The position numbers and the translations under genes were made by a program. DNA of 42,569 nucleotides. Origin: a virus. Positions 1-8,461 of this stretch are shown here, in pieces (position 1 is the stretch's first letter; each line of letters starts with the position of its first letter). The stretch is taken from positions 1 through 42,569 of IMG/VR virus record IMGVR_UViG_3300009151_000135, one strand, 5' to 3'. The notes beneath the pieces are model-generated. The model was given only the letters and a program-made list of their open reading frames with translations, searched no databases and was not told where the DNA came from.

Positions 1-1
1 C

Positions 2-3000
2 TTAACCGCAACTAATAGTGCTCAGATTAGTGTGATAGGACAACTAGTAGTAGCAGCCACTGACACTGCATTAACTGGAGCCTATGCAGGTATGCGTGTG
101 CAATTGACTGCTGGTACAGGTGTAGGACAATATGCAAATATTTTAACATTTACTAACGGTAACAAAGTTGCTACAATTGTGAAAGATAGCTTTGCACCAT
201 TAATTATTACCGCTGCCGCAACAACAAATAATTTGTTTACAGTTGCTAGCACAGCAGGTATGTATACAGGTATGCCAGTGTATGTCTATACTGCATTCAG
301 CTCATTGCTATCGGTGCAGACTTTGTATTATGTAAATTCTGCCAACTTTAGTGCAACGCAATTCCAGTTGAGTCTAACATCAGGCGGTGCTGGCTCAGCA
401 GTTAATATTGGTAGTAACGTGGCAGCGGTCACAGTTACCGTTACAGCAACAGCCGTTATAAACAACTTGATAACAGCCACTAATACACTAACAGCTGGGC
501 AAGCAATAACTTTCAACAGTAGTTTTAACGGTATTGATTCTGGTACAACATATTTTGTACTAGCAACAAACCTGACAACCAGTTCATTTGCTGTCGCAAG
601 AGATCCATGGACCAATGTGGCAGTGACTATCACAGCAACTGGCAGTGCTACATCTACAGGTACTGTTGGGTCAGCAATGTATGCCGCTGGATGGGACCAC
701 GTATTGCCAGGTGTTGCAATCAATAATGGACCAGACTTGACCACTGGATATGTTATTGAACCGCGCATCAGCTACACTGCCCCGGGGTATCTGGCAACTG
801 CTAGAACACTCAACAACGCTGTAACAGGTGGCGCAGTGGCGTTTGGCAATGGGCGTTATATCACCGTAGGTACGGGTACAACTACCAACGTGTCAACAGA
901 TGGAAAAACTTTTGCAAATGGCGGAACACTCACAAGCGCAACTTGGAACGGAGTTGTATATGGTGGTGGTGCTGGTGCTACAGCCACAGCAGTGATTGGC
1001 GGACTTGGCGGAACGGGTGCTGTATTAACCGCAGTGGTTGGTACTGGTGCTTATGCTACACAAATTGTAAGTATAACTATTGTTAGTGGCGGATATAATT
1101 ATCTTACACCTCCGAGCATTGTTATTGTCGGTGGTGGTGGAAGCGGTGCTACAGCCATATGTACTGTGTTGAATGGTGCTATTCAAACAGTGACTTTGAG
1201 TGTTAATGGTTCTGGTTATTCTAGCGCACCAACTGTGACTGCTAATACTTCAATTTTGGCAAGTATCACTGCCAATCAATACGGTCGTAATTATTTTAGT
1301 AGTCCACAAATCACAGTAAGTCAGCCACAAGGATTAAGCCCAACGGCATATCCGCAAAGTGCTTCGGCAACACAGGGGACATACTATCAAACAGCAGCCG
1401 GAAGAATTTATCTATGTATAACAGCTGGTACGACAAGTGCTACAATTCCATCATTTGATTATACAACTACGTCTGGTTATACAAATATTCAGAACGGTAG
1501 TGCGTACTTCACTTACATTGCTACACAAGCTCAAGTGGCATCGCCAACATTGACCAATAACGGTGTAAGTGCATTACCACTAAGCGTTGCAGGATACGGC
1601 TATACCAGTACACCAACAGTGACAATAACTGATACCAGTGCAAAGTTTGTAGCAATAAGCAACAGTGCAAGCACAAGTACAAATACCAGTTACAGTTCAA
1701 ACAACGGTACCAGTTGGACCAACACCACAACCACTGTATTGAACTTGCGTTCACTAGCATATGGCAACGGTGTATATGTGGCAGTGGGCGGCGCAAGCGG
1801 TACAGCTACCGCAGTATCTACTTCAGATATTGTGAGCGGCTGGACCAATCGCTCATCAAACATCACAGCTCTAGTGTCTGGCTATTATTCAGCAGTTACA
1901 TACGGCGGATCATACTTTGTAGCTGTTCAAAACGGTGCATTGATAACCAGTGTTACGCAAAATGCCAATACATGGACTCAGGGTGCCAACTTACCGTCAG
2001 GATTTACAGATGCAGTAAGTATTGCTTATGGTAATAATCGATATGTGGTACTGGGAACAAGTGGCAAGATTGCCTACAGTATCAACAACGGCGGAACACA
2101 ATCTGTTGCAGGTTGGACCACGGCACCATCATGTACTGGCACAACCACAAGTGTGTTGTCATCCACATATACTTGGACAGCAATCACATACGGTCAAGGT
2201 CAGTTTGTTGCAGTGGCACAAGGTACTGTGGCAGCAACCAGCTGGGACGGTATCAACTGGTATAGAACAACATTGCCAACCAGCACAAACTGGGGCAGTA
2301 TAGCATTTGGCAACCCAATCAGTGCTACATTAGGAGCTCAACCATTGTTTGTTGCAGTGACCACACAAGGTACCACAGCGGCCGCCAGCATTAGAACTGG
2401 AACTCAACCACTGGGACGCATGAAGGCGGCCAGCGGAGTGATTACAGAAATACGTATGGTTGAACCAGGTAGCGGATTTGCCAAAGGCAACGTTAGTTCA
2501 ACAGTTGCACAAACTACTGTGACAGTCAACTCTAGTAGCGGTACTACAATCACATTGAGTGCAAGCGCCACACTAACAGTTGGAGCACCAATTACATTTG
2601 CCAGTGCAGTTGGATCTATATCAGCCAGTCCTGTAGTTTATTATGTACAAGCAAGTTCAGGTACAAGTTTATCGGTAGCTACAACACCAACAGGCAGTGC
2701 GGCAACTGCGGGAACAACTTCGGCATTGACTGTAGTTGCAACTGTACAACCAGTGTTGGTTGTAGATGATACTACCAACATGCCAACCAGTATTGCCAAC
2801 AATTATCCAGTTGAATTTAGTGTAGCCAGCGGTACATTGACAACCAACACCACTTATTATGTGATTGGTTCAAGTGTGGGAGCATCTACATTCCAAGTTA
2901 CTGCTACATCAGGCAGTACAACACCGGTTGCACTGACATCAACTACACCAACTGGTATGATTTACACTGTGGGACCATTGGTTCAACAGTTTGATACCAA

Positions 3001-4144
3001 CAGAGTTAAAACTGCGGCAACTCGTGTGCGTACTGGAAATGGTATTTTAGGCAATCCAAGTATTACCAACAAAGGTGCAGGCAACGCTACAGGAACTGTA
3101 TCTACACTTGGTGATGGATATTCCGACTTGTTCCAAAACAGTGCATATATCAACGTGGCTGGATTGTACAGTATGCCAAGTCCAGGTGCAAACGTTCAGT
3201 TTGGTACTACATATACTGGTGTTCCTTGGACTGCAAACACAGTGGTTAGAACTGGTGTACAGTTAATTGCAACCAACTCAGTTGTAGTTGGCAGTACAAC
3301 AACTTATTACTACAATGTATATACTGTTTCTAACGGTGGTACTACAGGATCAACTGCTCCGACAAGCACTGGTTCAAGTGTAAGTGATGGTACAGCAACA
3401 CTAAGCTATGTGGGACAAAATCCAAACACTTGGTACAAATTAGTTACTATCAGCAATCAATTGGGAATTGCTGGCAATTACACAGCCACATTCCAAGTGA
3501 ATCCTGCACTGACCACTGCTACAGCAGGTGTACACAACACTACAATCACTACAAGATTGAAATACAGTCAAGTACGCTTGACTGGACATGATTTCTTGTA
3601 CATTGGTACTGGAAATCAAACACAGACCAACTACCCATATGTCAATGCGGCCAACGCGATACAGGCAAATCAACAGTATCCTGTAGCTGGCGGACGTGTG
3701 TTCTTTACGTCAACTGACCAAGACGGTAACTTTAACGTGGGTAACTTGTTTGGAGTTCAACAGTCAACTGGTACTGCTACATTGAATGCCAGTGCGTTTA
3801 ACTTGGCTGGTTTGCAGAGTTTGACATTGGGTGCTATTAACTTGGGGGTTGGATCAGCTACTATTACACAATTTAGTACAGATCCATACTTTACAGCCAA
3901 TAGCGATAATATTGTTCCAACACAGAAAGCAATTAAAAGCTATATTACAGCTCAAATTGGTGGCGGATCAAGCAGTTTGAACGTAAATACACTGACAGCT
4001 GGACAGGTATATATTGCAAACAACTCTATAGGATTGGCAGCAACAGTTACTGGTACAACAACAATTAACGTTACAAGTAAAATGAACTTTACAGGCGGAA
4101 TAGACGGAGCACCAGTGGCTTTGATATTCTTTGGACAGAAATAA
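2..4144 (+). CDS. Large tail fibre / baseplate-associated structural protein, 5' truncated by window edge
   Basis: The frame is open to the left edge, so the true start lies outside the window; a GTG at 32 is only an internal codon. About 1380 residues are visible, rich in Thr, Ser, Gly and Ala with almost no charged residues, as in phage fibres. The middle holds repeats of the form GxGYxxxPxVxI (for example VSGGYNYLTPPSIVIVGGG) and a run of BNR/propeller-like units (FVAVAQGTVAATSWDGINWY; YGNNRYVVLGTSGKIAYS). The C-terminus has the segment GGRVFFTSTDQDGNFNVGNLF followed by a strand-rich tail that, from memory, ends many large structural proteins of marine T4-like phages. It precedes the smaller fibre genes on the same strand. 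Structural role is confident; the exact position in the particle (baseplate or fibre) is not. Confidence 0.75.
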   Translation, partial: LTATNSAQISVIGQLVVAATDTALTGAYAGMRVQLTAGTGVGQYANILTFTNGNKVATIVKDSFAPLIITAAATTNNLFTVASTAGMYTGMPVYVYTAFSSLLSVQTLYYVNSANFSATQFQLSLTSGGAGSAVNIGSNVAAVTVTVTATAVINNLITATNTLTAGQAITFNSSFNGIDSGTTYFVLATNLTTSSFAVARDPWTNVAVTITATGSATSTGTVGSAMYAAGWDHVLPGVAINNGPDLTTGYVIEPRISYTAPGYLATARTLNNAVTGGAVAFGNGRYITVGTGTTTNVSTDGKTFANGGTLTSATWNGVVYGGGAGATATAVIGGLGGTGAVLTAVVGTGAYATQIVSITIVSGGYNYLTPPSIVIVGGGGSGATAICTVLNGAIQTVTLSVNGSGYSSAPTVTANTSILASITANQYGRNYFSSPQITVSQPQGLSPTAYPQSASATQGTYYQTAAGRIYLCITAGTTSATIPSFDYTTTSGYTNIQNGSAYFTYIATQAQVASPTLTNNGVSALPLSVAGYGYTSTPTVTITDTSAKFVAISNSASTSTNTSYSSNNGTSWTNTTTTVLNLRSLAYGNGVYVAVGGASGTATAVSTSDIVSGWTNRSSNITALVSGYYSAVTYGGSYFVAVQNGALITSVTQNANTWTQGANLPSGFTDAVSIAYGNNRYVVLGTSGKIAYSINNGGTQSVAGWTTAPSCTGTTTSVLSSTYTWTAITYGQGQFVAVAQGTVAATSWDGINWYRTTLPTSTNWGSIAFGNPISATLGAQPLFVAVTTQGTTAAASIRTGTQPLGRMKAASGVITEIRMVEPGSGFAKGNVSSTVAQTTVTVNSSSGTTITLSASATLTVGAPITFASAVGSISASPVVYYVQASSGTSLSVATTPTGSAATAGTTSALTVVATVQPVLVVDDTTNMPTSIANNYPVEFSVASGTLTTNTTYYVIGSSVGASTFQVTATSGSTTPVALTSTTPTGMIYTVGPLVQQFDTNRVKTAATRVRTGNGILGNPSITNKGAGNATGTVSTLGDGYSDLFQNSAYINVAGLYSMPSPGANVQFGTTYTGVPWTANTVVRTGVQLIATNSVVVGSTTTYYYNVYTVSNGGTTGSTAPTSTGSSVSDGTATLSYVGQNPNTWYKLVTISNQLGIAGNYTATFQVNPALTTATAGVHNTTITTRLKYSQVRLTGHDFLYIGTGNQTQTNYPYVNAANAIQANQQYPVAGGRVFFTSTDQDGNFNVGNLFGVQQSTGTATLNASAFNLAGLQSLTLGAINLGVGSATITQFSTDPYFTANSDNIVPTQKAIKSYITAQIGGGSSSLNVNTLTAGQVYIANNSIGLAATVTGTTTINVTSKMNFTGGIDGAPVALIFFGQK

Positions 4145-4162
4145 AATTTTGGAGAAATTAAA

Positions 4163-4483
4163 ATGGCAACAGGAAGATTAGGAACTTTTGCACTGGCAGC
4201 TACTACTCTAACTACAGTGTATACTGTACCGAGTAATAACTACGCAGTGTTTAACGTTTCATTTACAAATACAAACTCTACATCAGTGACTATTCGATTG
4301 GCAATAGCAACATTGGCTACACCTGCGACCAGTGAATATATCGAGTACGATACAACAATCATCCCCAAGGGTGTTTTTGAACGCAGTGGGCTAGTGGCCA
4401 ACGGAAACTTATTAATAGTTGCATATTCCAGCGCCTCTGGTGTAAACGCAAACGTTTACGGCATTGAAACATCTACAGTATAA
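4163..4483 (+). CDS. Small beta-rich virion-type protein, unknown function
   Basis: This 106-residue protein is made almost entirely of predicted beta strands with small polar residues and has no signal peptide or membrane segment. GGAG lies 7-10 bases before the ATG. It begins MATGRLGTFALAATTLTTVY, a style common in small fibre-associated or decoration proteins of aquatic phages. It sits 18 bases after the giant fibre gene and 10 bases before the next fibre gene, so it is probably co-transcribed with both. I do not recognise a named family. A structural or fibre-connector role is inferred only from composition and neighbours. Confidence 0.6.
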   Translation: MATGRLGTFALAATTLTTVYTVPSNNYAVFNVSFTNTNSTSVTIRLAIATLATPATSEYIEYDTTIIPKGVFERSGLVANGNLLIVAYSSASGVNANVYGIETSTV

Positions 4484-4493
4484 GTGAGATATT

Positions 4494-5261
4494 ATGGCAC
4501 GTTATAACACCGTTAATCCGACATCTGTTTCAAGCGGGGCCGTTACTGTTGGAGCTCCAACCCAAGGTTTAGTTACCACTTTGACAGGGTCATCGGGTTA
4601 CACTGTAACGTTGTCTGCACCAAACTTATTTTCTGGTATATCACAACTATTTTACAATGCCACTGGCGGCAACGTAACAATTGCTTCACCAACTGGCAAC
4701 ATCAAAGGTCCTGGTTTTACAGCAGCCACCACACAGATTATTCCTGCCAATGCAGTGTATACACTAACATCAGACGGCACTGACTTTATTGTAACCAACA
4801 ATGAAGGCGGCCCACAGTTATCATCCACTATCAATGCAACTGGATTATTGACAGCGGCAGCCAACGTGTCTATGACTGGCACTTTGATTCAAACCAGTTC
4901 CGCTCAAACAATAACCACATCTTATGATTTGGTACACCTAAATTATTTGCAAACTAACTATGGACAGGCTTGGTCAGTAAAAAGTGCAGGTTTTACAGCC
5001 ACTGCTGGTGGTAGATATTTTATCGATACTGGAGTCACTGCATTTACCATGACTTTACCATCTAGTCCAGCCTCGGGCGACATGGTACATATTATTGACT
5101 ATGCTGGAACACTCAGTTCCCGTAACTTGACTATTGCTCCCGGTGGTAACAGAATTCAGCGTGTGGCAGATACTATGACAGTATCAACCAACGGTGCCGC
5201 ATTTGTCCTACTGTACTCAGGCGCAGCCAATCCAGGTTGGTTAGTGGCAACAGGTATTTAA
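4494..5261 (+). CDS. Tail fibre-like structural protein
   Basis: This 255-residue protein opens with a Ser/Thr/Gly/Val-rich segment (MARYNTVNPTSVSSGAVTVG) typical of small fibre proteins in marine T4-like phages. The rest is a beta-rich, low-charge sequence ending in a compact domain with MTLPSSPASGDMVHIIDYAG, a pattern seen in trimeric phage fibre tips. It lies between the small virion protein and the three adhesin paralogues on the same strand. No enzymatic motif is visible. The fibre assignment rests on composition and context; its partner and place in the fibre are unknown. Confidence 0.6.
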   Translation: MARYNTVNPTSVSSGAVTVGAPTQGLVTTLTGSSGYTVTLSAPNLFSGISQLFYNATGGNVTIASPTGNIKGPGFTAATTQIIPANAVYTLTSDGTDFIVTNNEGGPQLSSTINATGLLTAAANVSMTGTLIQTSSAQTITTSYDLVHLNYLQTNYGQAWSVKSAGFTATAGGRYFIDTGVTAFTMTLPSSPASGDMVHIIDYAGTLSSRNLTIAPGGNRIQRVADTMTVSTNGAAFVLLYSGAANPGWLVATGI

Positions 5262-5273
5262 TAAGGGAATAAC

Positions 5274-6125
5274 ATGGCGTTTGACTATCAAACACTCAAG
5301 AACATACGTACTGACGCAGTCATTGACGGTACTGTGGCCACTGCTGACTTGTCTGATAACAGTGTCACAGCCACAACAATTGTTGCTGGCAATATTACTG
5401 CGGCAAAACTTGCTAGCGGAGCCATTGACAACACGTCATCAGTGACCACCGGCACTTTGCCTTACAGTAAAGGGGGTACACAATTAACCAGTTTTCCAGG
5501 TGCCAATCAAGCAATTTACAGTGACGGCGGCAATTTGAGTTTTACCAATCATGGTATTCAAGGACTCAGTGTGTTCACTGGCGGTGGTACATGGAATAGA
5601 CCAAGCGGAGTGCGATACATCAGAGTGCAGTGTCAAGCAGGCGCAGGCGGTGGATCAGGACATGGAGAAGGTGGTGGCGCTGGCGGGTACAGTGAACGAT
5701 TCTTGGATGTAACTGGTATCAGTTCAGTGACTGTCACCATTGGCGGCGGAGGCGGTGGCACATATTATGCCAACGCAGGCGGCGATGGCGGCGCAAGTTC
5801 ATTTGGACCATACTGCTCTGCATCAGCTGGCCATGGCGCAAATAGACAAAATCAACACTCAGGTGGTGTTAGTGGTGTAGGCTCAGGCGGTGACTTAAAC
5901 CTACACATGGGTGGCGGCCTAAGCCACCATGCTTATTCAGCACAAAGCTGTGCAGATACATATTTTGGCGGTGGCGCCCCGAGTAGCCACCCACAAGGCG
6001 GACATTTTGCACATGTGCATCAAGGCCATACTGCTCCGGGAACTGGTGGTGCAGGCGCACACTTCCACGGACATAGAGGATCAGATGGCAGGCCCGGTAT
6101 TGTTATTGTTACTAATTACTATTAA
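5274..6125 (+). CDS. Glycine/histidine-rich tail fibre adhesin, paralogue A
   Basis: This 283-residue protein is the first of three tandem paralogues that all start MAFDYQTLKN. Residues 1-95 form a repetitive N-terminal module resembling fibre shafts or attachment domains. From about residue 99 comes the common phage domain with VFTGGGTWNRPSGVRYI. Residues 120-275 are glycine-rich loops (for example GGGGGGTYY, GGDGGASSFGPYCSASAGHG) punctuated by His motifs such as GGHFAHVHQGH. This architecture recalls distal adhesins of T-even-like phages, where conserved polyglycine segments carry variable host-recognition loops. The segment at residues 208-232 and the stretch after residue 258 differ most from the two paralogues, as expected for receptor-contact loops. 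AAGGGA before the ATG gives a ribosome site. Confidence 0.7.
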   Translation: MAFDYQTLKNIRTDAVIDGTVATADLSDNSVTATTIVAGNITAAKLASGAIDNTSSVTTGTLPYSKGGTQLTSFPGANQAIYSDGGNLSFTNHGIQGLSVFTGGGTWNRPSGVRYIRVQCQAGAGGGSGHGEGGGAGGYSERFLDVTGISSVTVTIGGGGGGTYYANAGGDGGASSFGPYCSASAGHGANRQNQHSGGVSGVGSGGDLNLHMGGGLSHHAYSAQSCADTYFGGGAPSSHPQGGHFAHVHQGHTAPGTGGAGAHFHGHRGSDGRPGIVIVTNYY

Positions 6126-6136
6126 TAGAGGCATAT

Positions 6137-7000
6137 ATGGCATTTGATTATCAAACACTTAAAAATTTAGTTGCATCATCGTTTATTGCAAACACTATTA
6201 CTGGTTCAGACATTGGTTCACAGCAGGTTACAACAAACAAATTTGTAGGTACAACTCTGACTGCAAACGAATTTGCCACTAGCTCGGTAGATTTGACATC
6301 GGGCACAGTTACAGGAGTTACTCCGGTATCCAAGGGCGGTACCAGTCTCAGTGGTGTAGGTTCAGCTTACCAGGTTCTAGCAACCAACAGTGCCAATAAC
6401 GCATTGAACTTTGTACCGTCGGGCATCTATAGAATGCAGGTATTCACCAGCAACGCCACATGGACTAGAGCCGCCAACGTGCGCTATATTCACATTCAGC
6501 TACAAGCTGGCGGCGGCGGAGCGTCGGGTCATGGTGAATCAGGAGCCGCAGGCGGATATACCGAGCGTGTGCTTGAAGTGATGCAAAGCGGTATTAATTC
6601 TGTGGGTATTACCATAGGCGGCCAAGGCGGCGGCACATACTATTCAAGTGCAGGTGGCGATGGTGGTGCAAGCTCATTTGGGCCTTATTGCTCAGCATCA
6701 GGCGGGCATGGCGCAAATAGACAAAATCAACACAACGGTGGTGTTAGTGGTACTGGATCAGGCGGAGATGTGAATTTGTACCAAGGATCAGGCGGTGGTC
6801 ACGAACAGCGTAGTTCAGGCATGGGCGGAAGCACATTCTTCGGCGGGCCAGCACCCAGCGGCCACCCACAAGGCGGACACTTTAGTCACATTCACCAAGG
6901 CCATTCAGCACCGGGTACAGGCGGCACCAGCGGTTATTTCAGTGGACACAGAGGTTCAGATGGACGTCCAGGAATTTGTGTGATCACGGAATATTATTAA
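6137..7000 (+). CDS. Glycine/histidine-rich tail fibre adhesin, paralogue B
   Basis: This 287-residue paralogue has the same start (MAFDYQTLKN) and the same glycine-rich scaffold as its neighbours, including GGDGGASSFGPYCSASGGHG and GGHFSHIHQGHSAPGTGG. Its variable segment between the conserved SGGD and FGG motifs reads VNLYQGSGGGHEQRSSGMGG, quite unlike paralogue A at the same place. It ends GRPGICVITEYY. It is separated by 11-base gaps from both neighbours, with GAGG upstream of the ATG. It is probably a distal receptor-binding fibre component. Whether the three proteins are co-assembled, alternative tips or an evolving reserve cannot be decided from sequence. Confidence 0.7.
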   Translation: MAFDYQTLKNLVASSFIANTITGSDIGSQQVTTNKFVGTTLTANEFATSSVDLTSGTVTGVTPVSKGGTSLSGVGSAYQVLATNSANNALNFVPSGIYRMQVFTSNATWTRAANVRYIHIQLQAGGGGASGHGESGAAGGYTERVLEVMQSGINSVGITIGGQGGGTYYSSAGGDGGASSFGPYCSASGGHGANRQNQHNGGVSGTGSGGDVNLYQGSGGGHEQRSSGMGGSTFFGGPAPSGHPQGGHFSHIHQGHSAPGTGGTSGYFSGHRGSDGRPGICVITEYY

Positions 7001-7010
7001 AAGGTAAATT

Positions 7011-7865
7011 ATGGCGTTTGACTATCAAACATTAAAAAATATTAATAGTGCCGCAATTACTGACGGTACGTTAGTGACCTCTAATATTGCAAATAGTACC
7101 ATTTCATCAGGCAACATTGCCGATGGCAACGTGACTGCGGCAAAAATTAGCAACAGCGCAATCAACTATACTTCAACTATTGTAGCCAATGCCATGCCAA
7201 TCAGCAAGGGTGGTACTGCACTTACTAGTGTAGGCGGAGCCAATACAGCACTTAGAACCAACAGCAGTGCCAACGGTTACGAGTATGCCAAACTTGGTTT
7301 TTCAAGTATGCAGGTATTTACCGGTGGCGGTACATGGAACAGACCAGCTGGTGTCAGATTCATCAAGGTCAAATGTCAAGCTGGTGGTGGTGGTGCAAGC
7401 GGGCACGGAGAATCAGGAGCTGCCGGTGGATACAGTGAACGTGTATTGGATGTAACAGGTATTGGTTCAGTGACTGTTACTGTTGGGGGTGGTGGTGGCG
7501 GCACATACTATTCAGGTGCAGGTGGCGACGGCGGCGCCAGTTCATTTGGCCCTTACTGCTCAGCATCAGCTGGTCATGGGGCAAATAGACAAAATCAACA
7601 CTCAGGCGGAGTTAGTGGTAGTGGCTCAGGAGGCGATCTAAACATTCATACTGGATCAGGTGGCTCACATCACCACTCATTTGGACCCGGCGGCACCAGT
7701 CACTTTGGTGGCCCAGCACCCAGCGGTCATCCACAAGGTGGACATTTTAGTCACAATCATCAAGGTCATGCGGCTCCAGGTTCTGGGGGCACAGGCGGTT
7801 ATTTCACTGGACACAGGGGTTCAGATGGAAGACCAGGAATTATAGTCATCGAGGAGTATAAATAA
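7011..7865 (+). CDS. Glycine/histidine-rich tail fibre adhesin, paralogue C
   Basis: This 284-residue protein is the third paralogue. It keeps the N-terminal MAFDYQTLKN module, the VFTGGGTWNRPAGVRFI segment, the poly-Gly loops and the His motif GGHFSHNHQGH. Its variable loop (LNIHTGSGGSHHHSFGPGG) is particularly rich in His. It ends in EEYK, and its last two codons plus stop spell a perfect late promoter octamer that may serve the next gene. Function is inferred as receptor binding at the fibre tip by analogy with glycine-rich T-even adhesins. The conserved HxH triplet could bind a metal, as in other phage tail tips, but this is not demonstrated here. Confidence 0.7.
   Translation: MAFDYQTLKNINSAAITDGTLVTSNIANSTISSGNIADGNVTAAKISNSAINYTSTIVANAMPISKGGTALTSVGGANTALRTNSSANGYEYAKLGFSSMQVFTGGGTWNRPAGVRFIKVKCQAGGGGASGHGESGAAGGYSERVLDVTGIGSVTVTVGGGGGGTYYSGAGGDGGASSFGPYCSASAGHGANRQNQHSGGVSGSGSGGDLNIHTGSGGSHHHSFGPGGTSHFGGPAPSGHPQGGHFSHNHQGHAAPGSGGTGGYFTGHRGSDGRPGIIVIEEYK
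7857..7864 (+). promoter_or_regulatory. Late promoter octamer TATAAATA
   Basis: This is a perfect T4 late consensus overlapping the last codons of adhesin C. By T4 spacing (start six bases after the final A) transcription would begin at 7870, the A of the next ATG. It could be a coincidence of the YK-stop codons, but the same spacing recurs elsewhere in the window. Confidence 0.5.
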
Positions 7866-7869
7866 CATT

Positions 7870-8364
7870 ATGAAAAAAGCACTAGTAACATATCAAGGTT
7901 ATGTCCAGGACATTAGAGATCCAGGCGAGCATTTTGAGATCTACGAAGGTCCAGATGCCACATTTGTATGGGTAGACGCCCCAGACGAAATCCAAAAAGA
8001 ATGGACACTTGAATGGAGTCCCAGCCGTCAAGAAATGATATGGATTGAACGAGAAGGCGCATTTACCAGTAACGAAGTTGCTCGTAAAGTGGCATACGGT
8101 GAAATAGGAGCTCAATTAGGTCAGATATTTGACGACATCAAAGAGCACGGAGCATTAAGTGCTGAAACAAGTGTGTGGTTCGCTCACATTCAAAACGTAA
8201 AAAATCTAATTGAAAAACCAGTTTACGAAGTACCGATCACAATGGAAGAAATGATGATTCGTGCGAATACTATGGAGCCACATGTTGATAATCCACATCA
8301 AATATCTACTCCTGAATTACCAGCATGGAAACGTTATCCTGGATGGAAAGGATTTGGACAATAA
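7870..8364 (+). CDS. Fibre-associated small protein with XkdW-like helical segment
   Basis: The 164-residue protein has an N-terminal beta-rich part (residues 1-60) containing YVQDIRDPGEHFEIYEG, and a central helical segment, EVARKVAYGEIGAQLGQIFD. That segment resembles the YxxIGDQLD pattern found in small proteins beside phage fibre genes (XkdW-like, recalled from memory). The tail of the protein is Pro/Trp-containing. It is the last gene of the fibre cluster and is followed directly by a strong terminator. It may be an assembly chaperone or minor fibre component. The only purine-rich motif upstream (GAGGAG) is 13 bases from the ATG, which fits poorly, so a leaderless transcript from the overlapping octamer is possible. 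Confidence 0.6.
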   Translation: MKKALVTYQGYVQDIRDPGEHFEIYEGPDATFVWVDAPDEIQKEWTLEWSPSRQEMIWIEREGAFTSNEVARKVAYGEIGAQLGQIFDDIKEHGALSAETSVWFAHIQNVKNLIEKPVYEVPITMEEMMIRANTMEPHVDNPHQISTPELPAWKRYPGWKGFGQ

Positions 8365-8381
8365 TATCTAGTATATTATAC

Positions 8382-8407
8382 AAAAAGGCGCTTGAAGCGC
8401 CTTTTTT
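8382..8407 (+). terminator. Rho-independent terminator after fibre cluster
   Basis: A GGCGCT stem pairs with AGCGCC across a TGA loop, extended by A5/T5 pairing and followed by six T residues. It separates the fibre genes from the halogenase/oxygenase operon. Confidence 0.9.
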
Positions 8408-8429
8408 AACGACTGCAAAACTCTGTGGT

Positions 8430-8437
8430 TATAAATA
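8430..8437 (+). promoter_or_regulatory. Late promoter TATAAATA for the halogenase/oxygenase operon
   Basis: This perfect T4-type late octamer lies in the short gap after the terminator and 24 bases before the halogenase ATG. The predicted start at about 8443 leaves a 19-base leader containing AAAGGA. It implies late transcription of the operon through 18067. Confidence 0.8.
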
Positions 8438-8461
8438 CTCGGCAATAGCAAAGGATAAATT

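Larger units (their letters stand above)
5274..7865 (+). repeat. Tandem triplication of adhesin gene
   Basis: Three consecutive genes share the start codons, glycine scaffold and C-terminus. A 27-base stretch is nearly identical at 5832-5858, 6707-6733 and 7575-7601 (one mismatch in the third) and lies just before the most variable loop. Such blocks could allow recombination between copies or with other phages. Confidence 0.8.

Noticed and set aside
1-4144. Open frames antisense or in other frames of the giant fibre gene
   Set aside because: They follow from the low-complexity composition, lack ribosome sites and show no family features.
5500-7865. Glycine-rich repeats as a possible CRISPR or tandem DNA repeat array
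   Set aside because: The repeats are codon-level Gly-rich coding sequence without regular spacers.
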